64,000 nucleotides of DNA. Source: Hyphomicrobium sp. 99. GTDB lineage: Bacteria > Pseudomonadota > Alphaproteobacteria > Rhizobiales > Hyphomicrobiaceae. This document shows, one piece after another, positions 47,392 to 56,700 of this stretch. Below the pieces are notes generated by a model. That model did no database searches. It had not been told where the DNA came from and was given only the letters and a program-made list of their open reading frames with translations. Each line of letters opens with the position of its first letter. Position 1 is the first letter of the stretch. Position numbers and translations under genes: made by a program. The DNA is taken from the NCBI RefSeq assembly GCF_000384335.2, contig NZ_KQ031382.1:558001-622000 (forward strand), given 5' to 3'.

Positions 47392-50300
47392 GGGTATGCT
47401 CCCGCAAGCGCCTGAAGAATTTTGGTGACGGTCTCACCGACCGGATCCGTCTTCGGATCGAATATGACCAGGGTCCAACCAGTGCCACCGTGTCCTTCCT
47501 CCGAGACGGCGATGCTGGCCCTTGACCAGCCAAATTCTATCATCCCGACAACCCGCCCTCCTGCGAGGAGGTCGTCTCCGAACCGGTCAGGTGCAGGGGT
47601 TTCTGCCGAGGTCAGCGCGTCGATGAGCGGGGAAAATGCTTCGTCGCACAACGCCCGCGCTTCGGCCCAGGCTCGGGCCTCTGCCCCCCCATCCAACGCG
47701 TCGGACGGGGCAGTCATGTCAGGTGGAGATAGGACATCGAGCCCCTCGATCTCGACGTGGAATCCGCGCAGCTCCTGAAACAAGTTCACGAGTCTCCATA
47801 ACCCTCGCCAAGCATCGGTATAGGTCGCCTTGGCGGCCGGTATCTTACCCGGCTCCGGGAGCGCGGCCCGAAGCAGAATCCGAAGGTCTGCATCTGTCTC
47901 CCGCCACTCTGTCGGGGAAATCTGCTTGCAGGCCAAATAGAGATCGAGCACTCCGACCCCAACATGCTCGGTGAGCCCGGAAGTCAAGAGGAACCCACGC
48001 CCCTCTCCAGAAAGGGCGGCTGCCCTTGGCAGCTGGTCCAATGGCTTTCCCGTCGCGACCAGGCCCCGGATCAGAACGGACCGGGCTGAAGCAGAAACAG
48101 TCTCTATCTCTCCATCCAGAAGCCGCCGAAGCGCGCACAGGGCGGTGTCGTTCTGAATAGCCCTCACCGAATCGGCGAGCGGGGAGAAAGCCGTATGGGC
48201 CAAAACGCGGCCGAGGCGTCCGATCTTATCGGTGCCGAGGACTGCTTCTGCGAGCGGGTTTTGTGGTGGAGCGGCGTTGGCGTCGAGATCTTTCCAGGCA
48301 AGCGTCCACACTCGGACTTCCCCAGACCGGATCATAGTCAGGCGATCGAGCAGGTCCTTCGCGACGGTCGCGGCATGATACTCGACTCCGTCCATCTCAA
48401 TCACGATCGGTCGGGCCCCGACGCGACCGATCGGGGTGAGCAGAAAGTCTATCCGCTTCTTCGGGAAGTCACGATATCGCACGTCAATCTGCACCTGCGG
48501 CTCGATGGTCCAGAGACGAGGCGCGCCCGGGCGTCCTGCCCTCAGCACGAAGCCTCGACGCCCTCCGGAAAGTACCTGTGGGGTCAACGCTCCCTCTCCG
48601 TAGATCTCCGAGAGAGCTCGAAGGAGCTGCTTCTCAAGCGCGCTCTCGACGAGTGCACCGCGGATGGAGTCGTCGATCCCCGTCTCCGTTCGGGAGAGGC
48701 TGTCCCATTTCTGCAGGATCGACTCCAACAGGTCGCGCGCCCGATCCCGATCGGGTTCTCCGGGCCCGAACTGCGCCCGGTAAGGTTTAACGCAGCGATA
48801 GCACCCATTCCGATCCGGCTGCTGATTGCAGGGACAGTCCCGAAGCGCCTCCACCGCTCTCAAAACGACCGCTCGCATCGTCTCCGGATGCTCGCCGATC
48901 TGGCGCAGATATCCGGATCCGCCGGGCACGGAGTCGTATAGATAGAGGCTGCGGACTGTCGTCATCCCATCGAGTTGCGCCTCGAAGACGGTCGAGCGGA
49001 TATGGTCCACCTTGCCTGCGAAATGCCGGCGCATGCCCAAGTTAATCGCGGCGACAAAGCTTTTTAGATCGTCATCATCGGCCTCACCGAAGACGGGAAT
49101 CACGATCCGGATCGCCTCCGTCGAGAACCTCCGCATCAGGAAGACCTCCGTCTCCCATGCGTCGCGTGCGAGATCCTGCTCCCGGGAGGCGCGGCAGTTC
49201 GGCGGATGCGTGCCCCGGTCTCCGTCCTCACGAGGCGGCTTTTGTAGCGTGCCGCAGTGCCGACAGATCCGGAACGGTTGCGCCGGACGACGTTCCCCGG
49301 CGATCTTCGGCCCTGTCGAGGCCGAGGTTTTCGGGCCAAAATTGAAGTCACGAAAGGAGCACCTTGGGATGAACTCGAACCCGAAGGGGGCTCCCGTCTC
49401 GCGACTCGTGAACCAGGACGCAGTGATGTCGCCTGGCTCATGGAACGGCATCAGGGCCCGATCGAAACGGCGCTGATCACGCTGATCAAGATCCCGGATG
49501 ACCGCTTTATCTTCGCTGTCGACCGAGATCACGGACCTGAGCTGCACCACCTCATGGTGCGATCCGGAATCCGACCACATCTCGTCTCCGCATCGAGGGC
49601 AGGCTCGGCTCTCCGCCCCCTCTATTCGCCCCGCGACATGGGAGCAGGAGGGGCAGAAGGTCCATGCGGCCAAGTCTTCCTTGCCAATCTCGATCCGTTC
49701 TATCTCCACCTGACGTCCATTGGCGTAGAAGAACTGGCCCGGCGCAAACTCGGACAGGGCAGAACTCGCGGGGCGGGAATACTCGAGATAAAGGAGCCCA
49801 TCCTCGTCGCGAGCGTGGTCGTTCCGCCGAGACAGGATCGAGGTGAGTTTCACCCCCTCCTCCGGGAAAGCGTAGTTCGGTAAGATCCCCTTGTCGGTCA
49901 GGAATTTTATGACCGGGACGTCATCGATCCCGCTCCGGATGAGCCGGTTGATCGCGGTCCGATCCCGCGAGATCTCCGCCTCACGCTTTTCGTACTCTTC
50001 CTCGGTCAGTTCCGCCCGTCGCCGCCGTAACCGTTCCAATTCGCGTGTGGCCTCCTCGCGCTTCTGCAGCAAGCGCGCCCGCTCCTCGGCCGCCTCGTCG
50101 AAGGTGGCCCCGATCCGCCATCCGATCGATAGGGTATCCGTCCCCGTAAGATAGGTCCGGATCCGTTCCGCGAGATCCGCACGCTCCCGGACCTCTTGGG
50201 GAAGCCCGGACAGGAAGGTGCTCGCGAGTTCCGTCCCACGTTTCCCAACCAGCTCCAGCCACTCGACTGGAAACCCCTGCATCACCCCGTCCGCACGGCG

Positions 50301-53300
50301 TTTTAGGACCTCGCGCACCTTCCCATAATCCCCAGCCTCAGCGGTTGCGGCAACGTAAGCATCAAGGGTGAAGGCGGTTACCTGGCGGAGGAGCACCTCC
50401 TCTGCGGCAAGGAACACCCCGGGCGGGCGCACCTGGCCGGAGAGCATCGGGGTCGGGTCCTCCCAGAACTCAAGGTCATGAGGCCGCGCATTGGCGAGGA
50501 CCATATTCAGAGCGTTTCCGTCTCGGCGGCCGCTCCGGCCCATCCGTTGGACGTAATTCGCCTCCTCCGGCGGGACCGAGCTGAGCAGCAGGGTTGAGAG
50601 ATCGCCGATATCAATTCCCATCTCGAGGGTCGGGGTAGCCGAGATCAGGTTGGGTGCCCAGCGGGCCTCCTCCTTGATGAACCCGGTCTCCACCCGAAGC
50701 CGGTCGCCTGCTTCGAGGATTCCCGTATGCTCACGGGCGACCACCCGGTGGTTCCGGTCGGAGAGGAGGGAGCGTCGCAGGGCCGGTCTCGGCGGCAGGA
50801 CTGAGGACTCAAGCCGTCCCTCACAGCCGATCCGCGTACAGGGAGAACCAATCGCATGGTCCGCGTTCTCCGCGAGCACCGTCTCACGCCGGCCGCATTG
50901 ATCGCAAACGAGGCCCAGCGTTGCGGTCGAGACGGTAACCTGCGTCGGCTCTAGAAGCCAGGCGTGGCGGTCCTGCCCGTCAGGCCCGTTCACTCTCGTA
51001 ACAAACGCATCCGCCTCCAGCCGGCTCAGAACCATCGGGTAGACGCTGTCGGGATCGGTCCCGAGCCGGAGATCAACGGGCCCAAGCGTACGGAATAGCC
51101 AGTCGCGATACCAGTTGGAGATCTGGCTCCGAGTGATCCGCTCGAACCCGACCGGGCTGTTCTGGAGCGTGATTGGGATGGGAGCGAGCGCGTTGCGGGG
51201 ATTGGGGCTAGGCAGTGTCCCAGTCTTGCCGAGACCGAGTTGTGCCGCAGCAGCGAACCAGTTCAAGCCTCGGCCCCCCTTGCTCGTCGCTACCGCGCTC
51301 GCGATATACGGGTGCGCAACTGACCCCTGTCGCCGCATCCTCTGCATCACCCCAGATAGAAACCGAGCCAGAGTGAAAGGGTCAATCTCGGGTAAGCGGG
51401 GAAACTGATTTCGAAGCTGTTGGGCGAGCTTTTCGGCTGAGGCGCGAGTTTGCGACGAGGGGATGTCCGCGACCGCAATTCCGTTCACCTCGAGTGTGTG
51501 ACTGAAATGCGCCCGATAGCTTAGGTCGACGAAATACTCCCAGCCGAGCCGGATCCGCATCTGCTCGAGAAAGACGGGGTCGGAGATAGAGACGCCGTCG
51601 CGGATCAGGTTCTGGTAGCGACCGCGCCAGGTCTGCTCCTTCGAGATGAAGAGCGCAGTGAAATCGTCTGGCCCCAACGCATCGAGGTGGCGGGCTGGAA
51701 CATCCTCGATCACCTCCCGCAACGACAGCCCGTTGGTCTCGGCGCTCGTCAGGGCGGCAAATAGCGACTTCTGGTAAACGGCGAGCGCGTTCCGAGTCTC
51801 GGCGATAGCCGCACGATGGGCCGCGTCCTGAATCGAGTCTGAGAACATCAAGAACCGCGGTTTGGCGGCGATGCGCTCCTCGTTCTGTTCGGAAGTGTAG
51901 AGTGTTCCGATCACCCCAGTTGTGAGGCGCGCAGCGCGCATCCCGAACAGCAGGAGTCCTCTCGCCTGTCCGCATGCAGGGCAGGTACGGTCGATCCGAC
52001 CTTGGGCGTCAGAGGGATTGTACATCCAGACGGGCGAGTCAGGGCCCGGCTCGAGCCCATCATGCTCTGAGGGGTGAAACTCCATCGATTCCGAATTGAG
52101 GAGCCCCTTCACGATCTGGCCCGCGCCCTCGCTCGCGTTCACCTTCCGGTCGATGGAGTCATGATAGAGCAGCCGGATCCGGTCGCCGCCGTTCTCATCG
52201 AAGAATTCTTCATGGAGCTGATCGAGCGGAGCCCAGAGGGATCTCGATCCGCCGTTCAGGCGACCTATGTGGGCGGTGGCGCCGCACCGATTGCAGTTCA
52301 CCACCGGTAACACACCCCGGAGCGCGTGACGGTCGAGGTCGAGCGCGTGGAGCAAATGGATCACGGAGCGCCTGCCGCCCGCCTCGATGCGCGGCAAGCT
52401 CGTGACCATTCGGGACATCTCTCGGACCCAGAGCTGCAGGCGAACGTTGAAGAGCGGGCGCGGATTCTCCGGGGAGCCGGAACGGGCCCAGGCGACAAGA
52501 GCAACCACCAGCTCCGCAAGAGCGCGATGATCCGCGGGCGCCCAGTCCCGAAGGACCTTTACTTGGGAAAGTCCGGTGGCAATTGCGTCGAGGGAGGCGG
52601 GAGCGGACTGCTCGGCGATGAGCCTGAGCGTCCTCTGGCAGAGGTGATGCTGGAGAAGCCGATCCCCGAGCGCGATCCGCCAAGTCTGGTCAGCTGGATC
52701 GCCCTCACGCAAAAAGGTCAGGTCGGGGTCGGCAGTGTCCGGAAAGAGACAAGCGGCCAGCCGGAGCGCAGCGCCGGGCTGATCGAGGTCCTCCGCGTCT
52801 TTTAGAGCGGCGCGGATCGCCGCCGGGGCAGGCCGGTCGAGGTATTCTGGGTCCCTGAATACCTCGTTCGGGGTCTTCCGGGTTTCGCGAACGACCGCGC
52901 CAGTGTCAAACGGCTCCCCGAAAATTGTCTCCGCGTATCGCCGCAGCTCCGTCGCTGCGTCATCTCCCGATCCGAGCGTAGCCGAGGAGCCGACGCAGAT
53001 AAGATGTCGCTCAGGCGTCCCGAGCCTGTACTTCAGCCGCCGCAAGAGAAGCGCCAAGTCCGCCCCTTGCGCCCCATCAAACGTGTGCAACTCATCGACC
53101 ACGAGGAATTGCAGGGTCTTCGGGTCGTTCTTCTCCCAAAGCGGTCGGTCTCGACCGCGCAGGAGGAGATAGTCGAGCATTTTGTAGTTCGTGAGCAGGA
53201 TGTCCGGCGGATTGCGCCGCATTGTCTCGCGATGAGTGATGATGCTGTCCGCCGTCACCTCGTGGGTCGCGTTCTGCGGCTCGGCATCCGCATAGATTCC

Positions 53301-53789
53301 TGCGCGGACTCCATACAGAGATGGGATGGAGGTCAGAGCAGAAGCAATCCGGCGTGCTTGGTCCGTGGCCAGCGCGTTCATCGGGTAGATCAGGATTGCC
53401 TTGATACCTGATTTGCCCTTGTTCCGGCGGCAATGCTCGAGGATCGGCCAGAGGTAGGATTCCGTCTTGCCCGATCCGGTCCCCGTCGCCACGAGGGTCG
53501 AGCGCATTGCCGTGCCGCTCAGTCGCGCGAACGCGTCCATCTGGTGCTGATAGGGGGCGAAGCGGAGCGGGATTTCGGGGAACGGCTGGATCCAGGTGCC
53601 GTCCGCCGCCCCATCGATCTGCCGGAACGGCATGTCGACCGACACCCAGGGACCCTTTATGAAGTTCGCAGGGTCAGCAAGGAACCGATCCACTACACCG
53701 TCGAAGGCACGGCTCGAAGTATTGAGCGTCGTGCGGACGAGTTCACGTAGGCCCTCCTGAACATGGCGGGCAAGAAGGATGGGGTTCAT
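47388..53789 (-). CDS. 2133-residue helicase with DUF1998 clusters and nuclease-like tail, DrmA-DrmB fusion or DruE-like
   Basis: An SF2 DNA helicase of unusual length. Walker A is TLVATGTGSGKTESYLWPIL (about residue 100), motif II is VVDELHTFDGAQGADLALLL (about 230), and motifs V/VI are SATPTLEMGIDIGDLSTLLL then YVQRMGRSGRRDGNAL (about 1060-1080), as in MrfA. A zinc ribbon FCPSCSHV...CPRCGDEMW is near 1380-1410, and the DUF1998-type Cys cluster CPCNQQPDRNGCYRCVKPYR near 1655-1675. A C-terminal domain with RIDFLLTP and PIVIEMDGVEYHAATVAKDLLDRL (about 1780-1820) resembles DUF559/Vsr-type nucleases. In DISARM these halves are two genes (drmA, drmB); in Druantia, DruE is one such chain. Spacing to the methylase gene is 1 base. 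Confidence 0.9.
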   Translation of the reverse strand: MNPILLARHVQEGLRELVRTTLNTSSRAFDGVVDRFLADPANFIKGPWVSVDMPFRQIDGAADGTWIQPFPEIPLRFAPYQHQMDAFARLSGTAMRSTLVATGTGSGKTESYLWPILEHCRRNKGKSGIKAILIYPMNALATDQARRIASALTSIPSLYGVRAGIYADAEPQNATHEVTADSIITHRETMRRNPPDILLTNYKMLDYLLLRGRDRPLWEKNDPKTLQFLVVDELHTFDGAQGADLALLLRRLKYRLGTPERHLICVGSSATLGSGDDAATELRRYAETIFGEPFDTGAVVRETRKTPNEVFRDPEYLDRPAPAAIRAALKDAEDLDQPGAALRLAACLFPDTADPDLTFLREGDPADQTWRIALGDRLLQHHLCQRTLRLIAEQSAPASLDAIATGLSQVKVLRDWAPADHRALAELVVALVAWARSGSPENPRPLFNVRLQLWVREMSRMVTSLPRIEAGGRRSVIHLLHALDLDRHALRGVLPVVNCNRCGATAHIGRLNGGSRSLWAPLDQLHEEFFDENGGDRIRLLYHDSIDRKVNASEGAGQIVKGLLNSESMEFHPSEHDGLEPGPDSPVWMYNPSDAQGRIDRTCPACGQARGLLLFGMRAARLTTGVIGTLYTSEQNEERIAAKPRFLMFSDSIQDAAHRAAIAETRNALAVYQKSLFAALTSAETNGLSLREVIEDVPARHLDALGPDDFTALFISKEQTWRGRYQNLIRDGVSISDPVFLEQMRIRLGWEYFVDLSYRAHFSHTLEVNGIAVADIPSSQTRASAEKLAQQLRNQFPRLPEIDPFTLARFLSGVMQRMRRQGSVAHPYIASAVATSKGGRGLNWFAAAAQLGLGKTGTLPSPNPRNALAPIPITLQNSPVGFERITRSQISNWYRDWLFRTLGPVDLRLGTDPDSVYPMVLSRLEADAFVTRVNGPDGQDRHAWLLEPTQVTVSTATLGLVCDQCGRRETVLAENADHAIGSPCTRIGCEGRLESSVLPPRPALRRSLLSDRNHRVVAREHTGILEAGDRLRVETGFIKEEARWAPNLISATPTLEMGIDIGDLSTLLLSSVPPEEANYVQRMGRSGRRDGNALNMVLANARPHDLEFWEDPTPMLSGQVRPPGVFLAAEEVLLRQVTAFTLDAYVAATAEAGDYGKVREVLKRRADGVMQGFPVEWLELVGKRGTELASTFLSGLPQEVRERADLAERIRTYLTGTDTLSIGWRIGATFDEAAEERARLLQKREEATRELERLRRRRAELTEEEYEKREAEISRDRTAINRLIRSGIDDVPVIKFLTDKGILPNYAFPEEGVKLTSILSRRNDHARDEDGLLYLEYSRPASSALSEFAPGQFFYANGRQVEIERIEIGKEDLAAWTFCPSCSHVAGRIEGAESRACPRCGDEMWSDSGSHHEVVQLRSVISVDSEDKAVIRDLDQRDQRRFDRALMPFHEPGDITASWFTSRETGAPFGFEFIPRCSFRDFNFGPKTSASTGPKIAGERRPAQPFRICRHCGTLQKPPREDGDRGTHPPNCRASREQDLARDAWETEVFLMRRFSTEAIRIVIPVFGEADDDDLKSFVAAINLGMRRHFAGKVDHIRSTVFEAQLDGMTTVRSLYLYDSVPGGSGYLRQIGEHPETMRAVVLRAVEALRDCPCNQQPDRNGCYRCVKPYRAQFGPGEPDRDRARDLLESILQKWDSLSRTETGIDDSIRGALVESALEKQLLRALSEIYGEGALTPQVLSGGRRGFVLRAGRPGAPRLWTIEPQVQIDVRYRDFPKKRIDFLLTPIGRVGARPIVIEMDGVEYHAATVAKDLLDRLTMIRSGEVRVWTLAWKDLDANAAPPQNPLAEAVLGTDKIGRLGRVLAHTAFSPLADSVRAIQNDTALCALRRLLDGEIETVSASARSVLIRGLVATGKPLDQLPRAAALSGEGRGFLLTSGLTEHVGVGVLDLYLACKQISPTEWRETDADLRILLRAALPEPGKIPAAKATYTDAWRGLWRLVNLFQELRGFHVEIEGLDVLSPPDMTAPSDALDGGAEARAWAEARALCDEAFSPLIDALTSAETPAPDRFGDDLLAGGRVVGMIEFGWSRASIAVSEEGHGGTGWTLVIFDPKTDPVGETVTKILQALAGAYP

Positions 53790-53790
53790 C

Positions 53791-56700
53791 TCAGGCGGCC
53801 TCTTTTGACTTCAGTCGCTCGAAATGCGCCCAGGCGCGCTTGTAGTCCTCGATCCGGTCGCAGCGCGTGAAGGGTCCGACAAAGTGGCGGGTCACCGTGC
53901 GCGGTCCGCCGGGCAACGTGTCGTCTGTGGCGCTACAGGTCAGCTCCGAGGGGCTCTCGGCGAGGATCTTCTCCCACGCTGCGCGACCGGGACTTTTGCT
54001 GCGCTCGTCCAGCCAGCCGATGCCGGGCAGGCCCTTGGAACATGTCCAGACGATCCGGCCCTTCTGATCGTACCAGGTGCCCGCCTCGTATTCCTGAAGA
54101 ACAGGGAAATAGATGCGGTAGATCTCGATCAATTGGTCGAGGGTCAGGCCGAGTGCCTGCGCAACCAGCACATCGATCTCCACGAGTGCCAAGCGGCGAG
54201 AGAACTCGCTGCGTAAGGCGGCAGTACGGTTCCACTTTGCAGGGCCTGCGAGCGGGCCTTCGAGGCGGAGGCGAGGATCGGGCGACGACCATGGCAATAC
54301 ATGGAGGGTTGGCGCAAGACGGTTCCAAAGTTCAGAATAGGCCGACGTAAGGCATGCGAGGCGCAACGCACGGTGATGGGCAGTTGGACCAACATCAACC
54401 CACGGCAATCGAGCCATGTGCGAGTCTCGAATGTCCGAAGTGCCCGACGCCTTGACCAAGAAGTCATAGGGCACAGAGCAGGCAATTGCAGAAAGCGTAA
54501 TAAGGTCATGGTCGCGCTCAGTCGCGACGCTCTCAATCCCATCGACATGGGCCACACCCCGAGGGATCAACGCGGGAATGAGACTCCTCTCGCTGTTTAG
54601 GTTGATCATCCTTCGAAATGCCACACGGAAGAACTCCGCATGAGTCTTCGTCGAATCCCAGCGGCAGCGGGTCACGCGGCGAAGGTATTCGGCCATGTCC
54701 AGCGCCGGACAATAATTCGTGCGGGGTAGATAGACATCGGGCAGCATACTAAGATCAATAACGTCGTAATCCGCTTTTGTGCGGTGCGTTGAGCGCGCCG
54801 TCTTGTACAGCGGATTGCCAACATGGATCATCGGCCCTTGTAAGATCGTCTGGTCGGCATCACGAAAGGCAGTTTCCCGTCGGATCGTGCCGTCCTTTTG
54901 CGATCCTGTCTCATGCCAGTGCGCTGACATCTGCCAGAGCGGAATCTCTACCGTCCTTGCTCCAGCCGCTGTGCTGATCGTTCGCTCGATCCGCGGGATT
55001 GAGGCGTCTAACTTCGAGAACCGCGCCAGCTGGCGGAACACGTCCAGCGTCCGGACCGAGTAGGGCTGAATGAAGCGGGATTCCTCTACCGGCACGCTTT
55101 CGCTCTCTGACAGCGCATGGATGACGGCTAGCGCTGCGCGGTCGATCCGCATCACGCGGTCACGATGACCGCGGGTATCCCATTTCCCATCAGGTCCTTT
55201 GATATCGGGGATCGGGCCTGCGCCGTCATGTGAATAGGAATCTTCAACCTGCTGTGCCAAGAAGCCTGTCGTAAACTGTTCGAAAGAAGCATCAGCATCG
55301 AACCCGCGATAAATGTTCTGGCTGAACCGCATGTAGTGAGCAGCATCGGCAAAGTTCTTCAACTTGATCGTGTTGATGTAGCCGAAATGCTTCACGATCC
55401 GCGCGTACCAGTGCCGCCGCAACGTCACGGATTTCGGGTCGCCGAGATGCCCGTCCTGATGGATCAGCGCCGCATAGCCCTGCGGCGCAACGAGCCGGAA
55501 AGACAGATCTATGAAGCAACGATACAGGTTGTTCGAACCACCGCCGGCAAAGGGGTTCATTACCTCAGATGAGGTGACTTCCATCGCACCACGGATGGAG
55601 ACGAAATCCTGCAGGAACGCCTCTTGCGCGGAAACCAGCTTGCCCTCTCGCCTAATGGCGGTCGCCTTCGGCAGAGCCTCGGGCAAGATCCTCTTCGCGT
55701 CCGAAGCAGATAGTCCCGCATAGCGCGGGTCAATATCCGCCAACACCAATCCCTCGTTCCAGGATGGTTTCGCCCAAGGCGGATTCCCGACGATTATGTC
55801 AAATCCACCGCGCACATTCATCACGTCGGCAAAGATCAGGTCGAAATGCACGAAGCGCTCGCGCTCGGCCACCTCGATGGCGACCCCCAGCCAGTCGAAG
55901 GTCTCGATCAGCGCTTCGACATTAGTCTCGCGGAAGAGACTGTCATGGTCCTTGGCCTGCCGTTTGGCGGAAGCCTTGAACAGGTCGCTAGCCGGCGCGT
56001 CAGGCTCGAGCTGGCCGAAGAAGTCGGGGGCCGCTTCGGTGAACTCCGCTACACTCGGGGCTGCGAGGGCTCCGTCGGCTGTGAACCCGCCTTCTAGGAT
56101 CATCGCCATTCCCTGCAGAAACTCCGCTCGGCTGGGCAGAAGCTCCGCCTTATCGAGCGGCCAGAGCCATAGCGCACACCATGCATCCATCGCCGTCTTC
56201 AGTCGCTTGTAGGGCAGCGTGTTCGTGGCGTGGTCTGCGCCGGTGAGGCGGTCATTCCGTAGCGCCTTTTCGCGGAAATCCATTCGTTTGTTGCCCGTCA
56301 TAACCTTGTCGGGCCAGATTTTGATCTCGTCGTTGGTTTCGGAACGGGAGCGCGCGAGATCTTCGGCAACTTGGTCGAACAAGGCCTCGGCAATTCGGCT
56401 CAGCTTCTGGACCAGCTTGATCTCATGCGGTTCCAACTTTTTGAGGAAACCATCCTTGCGCCACGACTTGATGTGGTCCTGCGCGCTCTTGGCGAAGGGC
56501 GCAATCGACTTATCCTTGTCGAAGTTCGCCATATCCTTTGCGGGCAGAAGCCACTGCCAGACGTGCCCATCGATAAGGCGCTTCCGCCAACCGATCTCCT
56601 CGGGCTTGGCGTTGAACCAGAGATCCTCCTGTTTCTTCGCTGTTAGGAGCTCCGGCGAGTACGAGGCGCGCCGGGCGCCGATCAGCGAGTTACCGGCGTG

